From the NCBI RefSeq assembly GCF_003096415.1, contig NZ_QEKH01000021.1:26163-90162 (forward strand): 64,000 nt of DNA. Direction: 5' to 3'. The notes under the pieces were generated by a model. The model worked only from the letters and a program-made list of their open reading frames with translations, searched no databases and was not told the DNA's origin. The position numbers were made by a program, and so were the translations under genes. This DNA is from Victivallis vadensis. GTDB taxonomy: Bacteria; Verrucomicrobiota; Lentisphaeria; Victivallales; Victivallaceae. Shown one piece after another: positions 1-9,730 of this stretch (positions within the stretch are counted from its first letter, which is position 1; every line of letters starts with the position of its first letter).

Positions 1-2136
1 GTAGTAATCCTTGCCCGCTTCCATCAGCAGGTTCTGGATCGTGCCGGAGGCGACGCCGCTCTTCGGAGCATTCACCGTGATCGACTTCATCGACTTGAGC
101 TTGCCGTTCGCATCCACGCTGTAGACCGTCAGCTTCACCTTCTGCGAAACTCCGCTCACCGTGAAGGTGTAGCTGCCCGCATTCGTGAACGTCAGCTTCT
201 GGAAGTCGACCGAGTCGCCGTAGCCGACCCACTCGTCCGCCAGAACCAGCGTGGAGCTGAGAGTGCCGTCAGCGTTGCCCGTGATCGGCGTAACGCTCTG
301 GCCCCTGACCTGATCATAGCTGTTGTTCGCGAGGTTGTTCTTCGCATGGTTGAACACATTGCCGTTGACCGTCAGATCGTAATCGGTGCCGACACCCTTC
401 TTCCAGTCCGGCGCTTCCACCGCGACATAGTAATCCTTGCCCGCTTCCATCAGCAGGTTCTGGATCGTGCCGGAGGCGACGCCGCTCTTCGGAGCATTCA
501 CCGTGATCGACTTCATCGACTTGAGCCTGCCGTTCGCATCCACACTGTAGACCGTCAACTTCACCTTCTGCGAAACTCCGCTCACCGTGAAGGTATAGCT
601 GCCCGCATTCGTGAACGTCAACTTCTGGAAGTCTACCGAGTCGCCATAGCCGACCCACTCGTCCGCCAACAGCGGAGTCGTGCTCAGCGTGCCGTCGGCG
701 TTGCCGGTGATCGGCGTGACGCTCTGGCCCTTGACCTGATCATAGCTGTTGTTCGCGAGGTTGTTCTTCGCATGGTTGAACACATTGCCGCTCACATTCA
801 ACTCATAGTCCGTGCCGACGCCCTTCTTCCAATCCGGCGCTTCCACCGCGATATAATAAGTGGTGCCGGCCAGCATCAGAAGATCCTTGATCGTACCGGA
901 AGCGACGCCGCTCTTCGGAGCATTCACCGTGATCGACTTCATCGACTTGAGCTTGCCATTCGCGTCCACGCTGTAGACCGTCAGCTTCGCTTTCTGCGAA
1001 AGCCCGCTCACCGTAAAGGTGTAGCTGCCCGCATCCGTGAACGTCAGTTTCTGCCAGTCCGCCGCATCACCGTAACCGACCCACTCGTCCGCAAGAACCG
1101 GCGTGGAGCCGAGAGTGCCGTCCGCATTGCCCGTGACGGTAAGCACAGGCAGCGCCCGCGCCTGATCGAAGCTGTTGTTCGCCAGACCGTTCTTGTCATG
1201 GTTGAACACCTTGCCGCCGACCGAAACCTCATAATCAATGCTTGCACCCTTCTTGGCGTCGGTGGATTCGACCGCGATATAATAATTGGTGTTCGCCTCA
1301 AGCAGCAGGTCTTTGATCGTGCCGGCGCCGGAATTGACGGTGATCGACTTCAGCGATTTCTGCTTGCCGTTCGCATCCACACTGTAGACCGTCAGCTTCA
1401 CCTTGCCGGAAAGCCCGCTCGTCGTGAAAGTGTAGCTGCCGGCGTGCTGGAACACCAGTTTCTGATAGTCGACCGCGTCGCCGTAACCGACCCACTCCTG
1501 CTCCAGCACCTTGGTGGAGGTCAGCGTGCCGTCGACATTGCCGCCGAGCTTCACGCCCGCCAGCGCTTTGGCCTGATCGATCGTGTTGTTCGCAATGCCG
1601 TTCTTGGCATGATTGAACACGGTTCCATCCACCTTGACGCTGTAATCGGTGTTTTCCCCCTTGTTGCCGCCGGGCGCGCCGACCGCGACGTAGTAGGTTC
1701 CCGCTTCCATCAGGAAGTAGCCGGTGGAACCGGCGGTAGCGGTCCAGGTACCGGTCCTGGCGTCGTATTTCGGCTTCACGGTGATCGATTTGAGCTTCGA
1801 CTTGCCGTCAGCCTTGTAGATGGTCAGCGTCACGCTGTTCGCCAGTCCGCCGTTCGCGCCGCCCGGATTGGAGATCGTGAAGCTGTAGTTGCCGGCCTGC
1901 GAAAGCACCAGTTTGCGGTAGTCGGCGGTGTCGCCGAAGCCGACCCAGTCGGTTTCGACCAGCGTTTCGCTGACCTTGTTTCCCTGCTCGCTGGAAACCG
2001 CATCGACCCGGCAGTGGTAAGCCGCATTGTTCTGCGCCAGCGTCCAGGTGTCGTCCGCGTTGTTCGCATTCAGCTCCTTGTAGTCGACCTCCAGTTCGTA
2101 ATTCATGATCGCATTGGATTTCTTGGAGGTCACTTC
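1..2136 (-). repeat. 426-bp in-frame tandem repeats (142 aa PPC-like domains)
   Basis: The same anchor (codons for YYVAVE or YYIAVE) recurs at about 422, 848, 1274, 1685 and 2136, with spacings of 426, 426, 411 and about 451 bp. The distal copies (1-422 and 422-848) are almost identical at DNA level and the proximal ones have diverged. This gradient suggests recent duplication towards the C-terminus. Copy number could vary by recombination. Confidence 0.9.
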
Positions 2137-5100
2137 GATATAGAAGGTCTGCCCCATTCCCGCCAGCAGGCTCATCGTGAAGCTCTTGGAACCGTTGGCC
2201 ACCGAGTAGTTGCCGACCACTTTGCCGCTGGAATTCAGCACCTTGATCGTGATGCCGCTGCCATTGTTGTACAACGACTTCACATCGCTGACCGAAATCG
2301 TCAGTTCGAATGCGCGGTCGACCCGGAATTTCAGGTAATCGGCGGGATCGCTCATCCCGACGGTCCGATCGGATTCCTTGTTGCTCCAGCCGCTTTCGAT
2401 CAATGTCGCGCTGCCCATCGTATTGCCGGAGTCGCCGCCGCTGGTCACAAGATATTCCTGCGCCTCGCTCCATTCGCTCTGGTTGCCGACATGGTCGACC
2501 GCCGAAACCCGGAACTCATAGCTGCCGTTCCCGAGGTTCAGCATCTGGCTGGTGCCTTCCACGACCATGCTCTGCCACGCATCGTCCCCCTGTCCCGCGA
2601 TCCGGTACTGGAGAACATAATGTTTGACGCCGCCGTCCTTGTCCTTCTCATGGCCGAGATCCAGAGCCGGATTCCAACTGACGATCGGATTGTTCTGCGC
2701 GGGAATGACGTCGAGGCCGATCACACCTTCAAACTTATCCCAGTTCGGAGCCGCAGTATCCACCGTGAGCTTTTCCGTGGAACTTGAAGCGACTTTGCCG
2801 GTCCCGTCGACCGCCGTCACTTTCCAGGTGCATACGCCGTCAGCCCAGAGTTTCACCTCATAACCGAACATATCGGTATTGTCTCCGCTGCTGATCCGAT
2901 ATGTCCTGGTCTCTCCGTTCAGAGTCACCTGAAGCTCATAGTAGCTGAGTCCGAACTGATCGGACGAGCCACTCCAGTTGAACGAAACGTAGCGTCCCTC
3001 CCCCTGAGTCACGGACAGATTCGACGGAGCGGTCGGCGTATCGTAATCCACGATCGCCTCGCCGGTCTCCGGGTCCTTGAACTCAAACGAGGAGATGTTG
3101 CTCCAGAACGCTCCCGTATTGCCCGCGCCGTCCACCGCCCTGACGCGCCAGTAGACGGTCGACATCCCGGAAAGCCGCCCCACGGCATTGCCGACGCCGT
3201 CGCCCAGAACCAGGGTCTTGCCATCCGCCGTGACTTCAAATGTGCGGTTGCTGGTAAAGGACATATCATCCGAGAACTGCACGATATACTTAACGCCCGA
3301 CGGATCGGTGAAAGTATCCTCCCAACTGACCGTAACCGTGGCTCCGGTGATCCGGTTGACCGGTTCCGTCGGAGTCGTGGCGCCGCCGTCACCGCCGCTG
3401 CTGCCGCCGCTGTTGCCGCCGCCGGTCACCTGGTCATCAAGCAATCCGGAAGAACCGCTGCCGATAGCACGTGTGGAAACGGTGCTCACTGTTTCCGTTT
3501 CCCCGCCCTCATCGGGAGTTTCGCTGCTGCCGCCCGAGCGGGTTACGGTAATCTGAGCCTTCCCCAGGCTGATGAACTTGCCTTCCGGCGGCGTCAGGTC
3601 CTCGGAGCCGAACTCCCCTTCGATGACCGGGTCGCTCTGATTGCCGACGTTGTCCACCGCCGTAATCCGGTACTCATACATGCCTCCGGCAATCACTTTG
3701 GAAAGGCTGTACGCAAAGCCGCCCGACGGATTTTTCCGGTCGGCAAGGACAGAGACGCGTTCCGCTGTACTCCACTCCGTCCCCTTGAGCTTATATTCGA
3801 TCACATACTGTTTGACGCCGGACTGCGAATCCTGCGCCTCGCTCCAGTAAAACGAAACATTCAGCTTCACATTATAAGGATCGGAGCGGTCGAACGTGCA
3901 GTCGACCTTGGCTTTTTCCGCATTGTTTTCCAGATCCGGGAAATAGGGCTTTACATCATCCCCGACCCATACCCGAAAAGCATCACCGTTTGAAAAAGCA
4001 CTCTTATTGCCATAAACATCGGTAGCCTGAACACGCCAGTAAACAAACCGCTGGTTGGTCAGCCCGGAAACCGTAACCTCCGTCCCCGTCACAGTCTTGG
4101 AAAAGAACGGCTTGCCGCTTGAGAAATAGGCATTCACCTGCGCATCCGTCAATTCCTCGTCCGACTCAAAATACTGAACAGTGTAATTCTTGATCGCGTA
4201 ACTTTCGTTCTTGCCTTCCTTGGAATTGGTACTGACGGCACTTCCCCACACAAACTTCGCAATCGAAGATGTGATACCGGCGGCGGCATCATCCGGATTC
4301 ACCACGTACGGAGAATTTCCGGTCAGCGTGACCTGCGCCTCGTTTTTCTCCATGACCGGCGCAAAACTGGTTGTCTGACTGGCGCTCCAGGCGGACACCT
4401 CGGTTCCTTTGCCGGTACTGCCCCGGACCTTCCAGACAATATTGTAATTCGAACTGTTGTCCAATCCCTGGATCACATACGAACTGCGGCTTCCGTCAAC
4501 TTTGACTACAATACTTTTCCCGCCGTTGATGCTGTACTCTATTTCGAACTGTTCCGCCCGGGCGGCTCCATTCCAATAAAGGGTCACTGCCCGGTCCTGA
4601 TAGTTGACTTCCGCCCGGGTTTGCCCGGTGAAAGCCGGTGCGGCTTTCATGTCATTGATGACGGCGACGACCTGCTGAGTGGATTGCTCATACACTAAAG
4701 TACCGCGCACCCCATTGGAAAAAGTACATTCGGCACGCCCGTCAACCATACTGACCCGGTACTCTTCCCCCTGATAGACAAACCGGACTTCACGGGACAT
4801 CCAATATGCCCCAACCGGATACGCGCTGCCGTAATCGAACAGTACATACCGGCCCCCTTCAACCGCATTGTTCAGGTTGACGGTAATCGTACTGGCGCTG
4901 GTCAGGGACACATCATTGATGTTTGTGGTAACGATCGCCCCGGATTTAACCGTCTTGTCCAGCATGAACGTAATGTTCATCTTGCCCTGATCGGCGGCAA
5001 GTGTTCCATTCATCGTCGCACCACTGTTGATGACCATGGTGTTTTCGCCGCCGCCCAAATCGACCGCTCCGTTGATTACCGCGCCGTCGGCCAATTCCAC

Positions 5101-6993
5101 TTTGTCCGGATTGTTCGGAGTACGGGTATAAAAAATACCGGTTTGCTCGTTATAGGTGGATTCCACCATGATCGCGATCGGAGCGTCGATCATCCCGGAG
5201 ATCCGCAGGTTGATCGTACCGTAACTCAAAATGCCGCAGTAGGTAGATTTGATGCTGCCGTTGATGTCGAACGCATCACCGGCGGTATTTCCCGAAATTC
5301 CCACACCGTCCTGAGCGACATAGAGGCCGAATGCCGCCACGCTGAGCGAAGATCCCGACAACGTATCGCCGGCCACGCTGATGGACCCGGAAAATGCTTC
5401 GGCCTTCAGCGTATTGACACTGATGCCGAATGCGCTCTGGACATCCCAGGTGGAATTGGTTCCGGCATTCACCGTAATATTGGTGTCAATGGTACCGTTC
5501 ACGGTAAAGGCACCTGCCTTGATACCGTAAGTCATGATCTTGGAGTTATGGACCTTAAACTGGCTGATGTGCCCGACGTTGCCGGAGCTGTCAACATTGA
5601 TGGCGCCGCCGAAATTATTTGAGGCTTCAATCTTTCCGGAAGCATTGATGCCATACGCCTTGAATTCCACATCGGCATCGATCGAACCAGTCCAACTGCC
5701 GAGATTCAACTGATTGTTCTGGAAATAGATCTGGGTCGCGCCATAATAATCGGCGGCTTTCAGATCCGTAACCTCAAGACCGGAAGCGGTAAGCCGGTTA
5801 CCGGAGAACGAAAACGTTCTTTTCTTGCCTCCTGTAAACGAAGCGTTCAGACTGTTGCCGGAAGTTTCCGCCACAATCAGTGCATCTTTTCCGAACCGGC
5901 CCAATTCCAATGTTCCCGCCTTGATGCCGACGGATTCCAGCACGTTGTTGTTCATCGCAATGGAAATATCGGCATCACCATTGGAAACATCTGCGGTAAG
6001 CCGGTTGTTGCTTACTTTCGCTCCGATATTGATATTACGACCGCCAATCGTTCCGACTCCTTCAAGCCCTCCGACCATATTGTCGATCTTCACCGTACCG
6101 CCGGCGGAAATACCGGAAGCTTTGATCGTATTATCGGACATGGAAGTGGAACCGCTCGCCCGTTCTCCCTTGTCATTCGGGTTAAGTTGGGCAACCGTGG
6201 CTTCGAATATGCTGTTGCTGCTGCTTGCGAAGATCGCGCCGGACCACTCGCCGATTCCTCCGGTGATCCCTTCCGTTGTTTCAATACCTGCCGCGCGGAA
6301 TGAGTTGCCGGTCACCGAAGTACTCGCAAATCCCGCGATATGGGTTTTGGTCACGGCATTGACATGCGCGGTAAAGCCGTTGCCAATCACAAGCTGTTTG
6401 GCCTTCAGAGCACTGCTGTTACCCGATTCATTTACACTGGTATTTTTGGCCTCGTATTTATCATTGTTCTTCTGGAAAAGCCCCAACAGTTTGCTGTCAC
6501 TGACCGCATTGATGGTTCCCAACACATCCCCCACCACAGTCATGGTTCCTGCGGCTTCAAACGCCGAAACATTGACATTATCCGTGATGGGCGGGTTGGT
6601 GTCCCAGTAAGAGCGTTCGGTATAGGCTTCATGCCTTGCCGTCACCAGCATATTGGAATCCTGATTTCCATACGCCCCGCTGCCTCCGGTCTGTGCGGCA
6701 AAGATCACTGTACCGTCCTGGCTGAAACGGACTGCGGTGACATCTTTGCGCATCTGGCGTCCCTGGTAGCTGATATTCGGGAGTCCATAGTTGCTGTAAT
6801 CGCCGCCGATGGTGAGCCTTGCATTGTTTTTCGTCAAAGTCAGGCTGGCTTCGTATTTCACCGACATCGCAAAATACTCTTCCCCCTGAACAAGGCCGAA
6901 GTCGGTCACGCCAATTGCATTTCCCAGAATTGTAACATCATTGGGCGTTTGAACTTTCTGATCGATTGGAGTGTAAATATAATCAACGCTCAT
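1..6993 (-). CDS. giant multidomain surface-type protein (C-terminus beyond window)
   Basis: One open frame runs from ATG at 6993 past the left edge, at least 2331 residues. An in-frame stop at 7012-7014 and a GGGG about 9 nt upstream fix the start. Residues 1 to about 770 are rich in Asn/Gly/Thr/Ser with short beta-strand repeats, like the beta-helix passengers of AIDA-like or Pmp-type proteins. About 770-1500 holds roughly six fibronectin III domains (YWRVRAVDGAGN, YEYRITAVDNVGN). From about 1500 on there are 142-residue repeats with DEWVGYGD and TFTVSG, resembling pre-peptidase C-terminal (PPC) beta-sandwich domains. The N-terminus (MSVDYIYTPIDQKVQ) has no signal peptide or membrane segment, so export would need a C-terminal or other signal not in this window. 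The architecture suggests a surface adhesin or glycan binder; this is inference. The head is richer in A/T than the repeats. Confidence 0.85.
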   Translation of the reverse strand, partial: MSVDYIYTPIDQKVQTPNDVTILGNAIGVTDFGLVQGEEYFAMSVKYEASLTLTKNNARLTIGGDYSNYGLPNISYQGRQMRKDVTAVRFSQDGTVIFAAQTGGSGAYGNQDSNMLVTARHEAYTERSYWDTNPPITDNVNVSAFEAAGTMTVVGDVLGTINAVSDSKLLGLFQKNNDKYEAKNTSVNESGNSSALKAKQLVIGNGFTAHVNAVTKTHIAGFASTSVTGNSFRAAGIETTEGITGGIGEWSGAIFASSSNSIFEATVAQLNPNDKGERASGSTSMSDNTIKASGISAGGTVKIDNMVGGLEGVGTIGGRNINIGAKVSNNRLTADVSNGDADISIAMNNNVLESVGIKAGTLELGRFGKDALIVAETSGNSLNASFTGGKKRTFSFSGNRLTASGLEVTDLKAADYYGATQIYFQNNQLNLGSWTGSIDADVEFKAYGINASGKIEASNNFGGAINVDSSGNVGHISQFKVHNSKIMTYGIKAGAFTVNGTIDTNITVNAGTNSTWDVQSAFGISVNTLKAEAFSGSISVAGDTLSGSSLSVAAFGLYVAQDGVGISGNTAGDAFDINGSIKSTYCGILSYGTINLRISGMIDAPIAIMVESTYNEQTGIFYTRTPNNPDKVELADGAVINGAVDLGGGENTMVINSGATMNGTLAADQGKMNITFMLDKTVKSGAIVTTNINDVSLTSASTITVNLNNAVEGGRYVLFDYGSAYPVGAYWMSREVRFVYQGEEYRVSMVDGRAECTFSNGVRGTLVYEQSTQQVVAVINDMKAAPAFTGQTRAEVNYQDRAVTLYWNGAARAEQFEIEYSINGGKSIVVKVDGSRSSYVIQGLDNSSNYNIVWKVRGSTGKGTEVSAWSASQTTSFAPVMEKNEAQVTLTGNSPYVVNPDDAAAGITSSIAKFVWGSAVSTNSKEGKNESYAIKNYTVQYFESDEELTDAQVNAYFSSGKPFFSKTVTGTEVTVSGLTNQRFVYWRVQATDVYGNKSAFSNGDAFRVWVGDDVKPYFPDLENNAEKAKVDCTFDRSDPYNVKLNVSFYWSEAQDSQSGVKQYVIEYKLKGTEWSTAERVSVLADRKNPSGGFAYSLSKVIAGGMYEYRITAVDNVGNQSDPVIEGEFGSEDLTPPEGKFISLGKAQITVTRSGGSSETPDEGGETETVSTVSTRAIGSGSSGLLDDQVTGGGNSGGSSGGDGGATTPTEPVNRITGATVTVSWEDTFTDPSGVKYIVQFSDDMSFTSNRTFEVTADGKTLVLGDGVGNAVGRLSGMSTVYWRVRAVDGAGNTGAFWSNISSFEFKDPETGEAIVDYDTPTAPSNLSVTQGEGRYVSFNWSGSSDQFGLSYYELQVTLNGETRTYRISSGDNTDMFGYEVKLWADGVCTWKVTAVDGTGKVASSSTEKLTVDTAAPNWDKFEGVIGLDVIPAQNNPIVSWNPALDLGHEKDKDGGVKHYVLQYRIAGQGDDAWQSMVVEGTSQMLNLGNGSYEFRVSAVDHVGNQSEWSEAQEYLVTSGGDSGNTMGSATLIESGWSNKESDRTVGMSDPADYLKFRVDRAFELTISVSDVKSLYNNGSGITIKVLNSSGKVVGNYSVANGSKSFTMSLLAGMGQTFYIEVTSKKSNAIMNYELEVDYKELNANNADDTWTLAQNNAAYHCRVDAVSSEQGNKVSETLVETDWVGFGDTADYRKLVLSQAGNYSFTISNPGGANGGLANSVTLTIYKADGKSKLKSITVKPKYDARTGTWTATAGSTGYFLMEAGTYYVAVGAPGGNKGENTDYSVKVDGTVFNHAKNGIANNTIDQAKALAGVKLGGNVDGTLTSTKVLEQEWVGYGDAVDYQKLVFQHAGSYTFTTSGLSGKVKLTVYSVDANGKQKSLKSITVNSGAGTIKDLLLEANTNYYIAVESTDAKKGASIDYEVSVGGKVFNHDKNGLANNSFDQARALPVLTVTGNADGTLGSTPVLADEWVGYGDAADWQKLTFTDAGSYTFTVSGLSQKAKLTVYSVDANGKLKSMKSITVNAPKSGVASGTIKDLLMLAGTTYYIAVEAPDWKKGVGTDYELNVSGNVFNHAKNNLANNSYDQVKGQSVTPITGNADGTLSTTPLLADEWVGYGDSVDFQKLTFTNAGSYTFTVSGVSQKVKLTVYSVDANGRLKSMKSITVNAPKSGVASGTIQNLLMEAGKDYYVAVEAPDWKKGVGTDYDLTVNGNVFNHAKNNLANNSYDQVRGQSVTPITGNADGTLSSTLVLADEWVGYGDSVDFQKLTFTNAGSYTFTVSGVSQKVKLTVYSVDANGKLKSMKSITVNAPKSGVASGTIQNLLMEAGKDYY

Positions 6994-7133
6994 TACAGAA
7001 TTCCCCTGCTTTTACTGCTGTTTCATAAAATAATTTTCGACCATCAACCGACTTGTTTATTTCCGGAAACCTCACTCCTTTTCCCCCATTACCCTCAAAA
7101 AGATCAGTTATTAAAACAGACTACATCAACAAT

Positions 7134-7162
7134 AGAATAATATACCGCTTTGCAAAAGTCAA
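7134..7162 (-). promoter_or_regulatory. sigma70-type promoter of the giant surface protein
   Basis: On the minus strand TTGACT (7157-7162) is followed after exactly 17 nt by TATTCT (7134-7139). It lies about 140 nt upstream of the ATG at 6993 and points at it. Confidence 0.6.
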
Positions 7163-7460
7163 TGCGTTTTAGAATTTTTTTCAGTTTTTTTCCATCACCG
7201 ATTTCGTAAATAAAATTTATAAATACGCAAAAGTAATGAAACAAAATGGTTTTTACTGCAGAAAGACGTTCACACGGCGGCCTTTCTTAGCGGTTCCGAT
7301 AAAAGTTTCAACCTCGTTTTATATTGTGAAAAATGATTTTCCGGTCATCCATCTCCGAATCAGAGACGGTAATGTGTTCCCCGGTCATTCGGTTTGAATT
7401 CGTTTGGTTTTCACCTTATATTATGAAAAATCATTCTTAACAGCAGGCAGGAGTCCGAAT
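7163..7460. other. A/T-rich divergent intergenic region
   Basis: There is no gene between the giant-protein promoter and the MFS gene. Two stretches resemble each other: cctcgttttatattgtgaaa near 7311 and ttcaccttatattatgaaaa near 7410, each preceded or followed by ccggtcat. They may be duplicated promoter or operator DNA for the rightward gene. No clear -35/-10 pair was found for the plus strand. Confidence 0.4.
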
Positions 7461-8714
7461 TTGAAGCTGTCACGCGCCCAGTTGAGCTGGATTCTGTACG
7501 ATATGGCCAATGCGGCTTTCGCGCTGATCGTACGGACTGTCTTCGCTCCGATTTTCTTCAAGAACTACGCGGCGGAAAACCTCGCCCCGGCTGTCGCCAC
7601 CAGTTACTGGGGATTCGTCAGCTCCGCCGCCGGAATCGCCGCCGGGATTCTCGCCCCCTGGCTCGGCACCATCGCCGACGCCAACTCCGGCCGCAAAAAA
7701 TATCTCGGCATTTTCATGAGCGCCGGGATTCTCGCCACCGTCGCGCTCTGCTTCGCCCGGCGCGGCGACGCCAGTCTGGTGCTCTGGCTCTACTTCATCA
7801 GCCTGGTCGCCTATATGGGCGGCAACTCCTTTTACGATTCGCTGCTGGTGGACGTCAGTTCGCGCGGAGGCTTCCACCGCCTCTCCTCAATGGCGTATGC
7901 CTGGGGATACATCGGCGGAATGATTCCGTTCCTGCTCTGCCTCGGACTGCTGATGATCGTCGGGAGCGATTCCATTTTCGGCGTCAAATGTTCCTTTGTG
8001 ATCGCGGCGGCGTGGTGGGGAACGCTGGCGTGGCCGCTCTTCCGCAATGTCCGGGAAAAGCCGCGCGCGTCGCAGCGGATCAATCCATTGGACGGCTTCC
8101 GCCGCCTGATCGCGACCGCGCGCGAAATCGGCAATTACCGCAACGTCGTGATCTTCCTCGCCGCCTATTTCCTCTACATCGACGGCGTCGGCACCATCTT
8201 CATGATGGCCGCTCCGCTCAGTCAGGACATCGGAATTCCGCCCGGCTGGCTGTTCGGCACGATCCTCGCGCTGCAGTTCCTGGGCTTCCCGTTCACGATC
8301 CTGTACGGGCGGCTGGCACGGCGGATTCCGGCCCGGAAGCTGGTCTATCTCGCGATCGGCATCTATGTGCTGATCACCCTGATCGTCGGAATCATCCCGT
8401 CGCTCGGCAGCGCCGACGCGAAGCTGGCCGCATTCCTGATCGCCGCATTCCTGATCGGCACCTCGCAGGGAGGGATCCAGTCGCTGAGCCGGTCGCTCTT
8501 CAGCGAACTGATCCCGCGTGAACGGGCATCGGAATTTTTCGGTTTCTACAACATCTTCGGCAAATTCACCACCGTGCTCGGTCCGATCCTGATCGGCGTG
8601 GCGGTCTGGCTCTTCGGCCGTTCGGAATACGGGATCACGCTGCTGGCGGTTCCGTTCCTCGCCGGAGCATGGCTGCTCAGCCGCGTCGCCGTCCCCTCCG
8701 AAAGGAGAAGCTGA
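7461..8714 (+). CDS. MFS transporter, UMF1/Atg22-like
   Basis: A 417-residue inner-membrane protein with about 12 hydrophobic segments. The N-terminus KLSRAQLSWILYDMANAAFA matches the W-x-LYD-x-A-N-x-AF signature of the UMF1/Atg22-like branch of the major facilitator superfamily. The loop ADANSGRKKYLG fits the MFS loop 2-3 motif. Substrate is unknown; some relatives export amino acids. I chose the TTG at 7461 because AGGAG (7449-7453) sits 7 nt upstream; the frame stays open to a TTG at 7404, but nothing supports starting there. The stop overlaps the next start (TGATG), so it is translationally coupled to the DppB-like permease. Confidence 0.8.
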   Translation: MKLSRAQLSWILYDMANAAFALIVRTVFAPIFFKNYAAENLAPAVATSYWGFVSSAAGIAAGILAPWLGTIADANSGRKKYLGIFMSAGILATVALCFARRGDASLVLWLYFISLVAYMGGNSFYDSLLVDVSSRGGFHRLSSMAYAWGYIGGMIPFLLCLGLLMIVGSDSIFGVKCSFVIAAAWWGTLAWPLFRNVREKPRASQRINPLDGFRRLIATAREIGNYRNVVIFLAAYFLYIDGVGTIFMMAAPLSQDIGIPPGWLFGTILALQFLGFPFTILYGRLARRIPARKLVYLAIGIYVLITLIVGIIPSLGSADAKLAAFLIAAFLIGTSQGGIQSLSRSLFSELIPRERASEFFGFYNIFGKFTTVLGPILIGVAVWLFGRSEYGITLLAVPFLAGAWLLSRVAVPSERRS

Positions 8715-9730
8715 TGGTTCAATACCTGATCAGGCGGCTGCTGCTGGCGGCCTTCACGCTGCTGATGATCCTGCTGGTCAGCTATGTGCTGCTGCGGCTT
8801 GCGCCGGGAGATCCGACCCGGAGCAGTATGTTCGGCAGCGATTCGGCCGGAGCCGCTGTGGACAGTTCCAAAGGGACTCCCACCCCCAACCGCGCCATGC
8901 GCGAAAAGCTGAATCTGGACAAGCCCATCCTGACCGGCTTCGCCCTGTGGCTGCGCGATGTGACGCTGAAGGGAGACTTCGGCACCTCTGCCTCGGTCGA
9001 TCCCGGGCGTCCCGTCACGACCGTCATCCTCGAACGGCTCCCGGTGACCGTCACGCTGAACTTCTGGGCCGTCGCGCTGACCTACCTGATCGCCATCCCG
9101 CTCGGCGTATTCACCGCGATACGCGCCGGAAGCTGGTTCGACCAGATCACCGCTTTCGGGCTGTTCGTGCTCTACTCGCTGCCGGTGATGTGGGTCGGCC
9201 TGATGCTGCAGGCGATGCTGTGCGAAGGCGGACACTGGGAGCTTTTCCCGCTGAAAGGGCTGGTGCCCGCCCATGCGGACGAGCTTTCCACCTGGCATCT
9301 GCAATGGGAAATCATCCGCCACTACACGCTGCCGGTCTTCTGTCTCGCCTACGGCGGACTCGCCGGATTGTCGCGCTACGCCCGGAACGGAATGCTCGAA
9401 GTGATCCATTCCGACTACATCCGCACCGCCCGCGCCAAAGGGCTTTCCGAACACACCGTGATCTGGACCCACGCCTTCCGGAACGCCCTGATCACCCTGA
9501 TCACACTCTTCAGCGGCCTGCTCCCCTCGCTGGTCGCCGGAAGCATCCTTGTGGAATACATCTTCAACATTCCCGGAATGGGTTCGCTGTCGCTGCTCGC
9601 GCTGTCGAGCCGGGACTATCCGCTGCAGATGGCGCTTTTCGCCTTTGCCGGAGCACTGACGCTCGCCGGCGTCCTGATCGCCGACCTGCTCTACCTCGCC
9701 GCCGATCCCCGCATCAAGCTCACCAGATAG
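8714..9730 (+). CDS. DppB/OppB-type ABC transporter permease, orphan
   Basis: 338 residues, full length for the family. It starts MVQYLIRRLLLAAFTLLMIL, the usual first membrane segment, and carries RYARNGMLEVIHSDYIRTARAKGLSE, the EAA-loop region of peptide/nickel permeases that contacts the ATPase. It ends normally (DPRIKLTR). In complete systems this gene is followed by dppC and the dppD/dppF ATPases and accompanied by a binding protein; here none is present and a hairpin-rich stretch follows the stop. It overlaps the MFS stop by one base. It either works with partners encoded elsewhere or is the remnant of an interrupted operon. Confidence 0.85.
   Translation: MVQYLIRRLLLAAFTLLMILLVSYVLLRLAPGDPTRSSMFGSDSAGAAVDSSKGTPTPNRAMREKLNLDKPILTGFALWLRDVTLKGDFGTSASVDPGRPVTTVILERLPVTVTLNFWAVALTYLIAIPLGVFTAIRAGSWFDQITAFGLFVLYSLPVMWVGLMLQAMLCEGGHWELFPLKGLVPAHADELSTWHLQWEIIRHYTLPVFCLAYGGLAGLSRYARNGMLEVIHSDYIRTARAKGLSEHTVIWTHAFRNALITLITLFSGLLPSLVAGSILVEYIFNIPGMGSLSLLALSSRDYPLQMALFAFAGALTLAGVLIADLLYLAADPRIKLTR

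Noticed and set aside
346-2787. 813-codon plus-strand frame opposite the surface protein
   Set aside because: It mirrors the tandem repeats of the minus-strand gene, which has clear FN3 and PPC-like domains; the plus frame has none.
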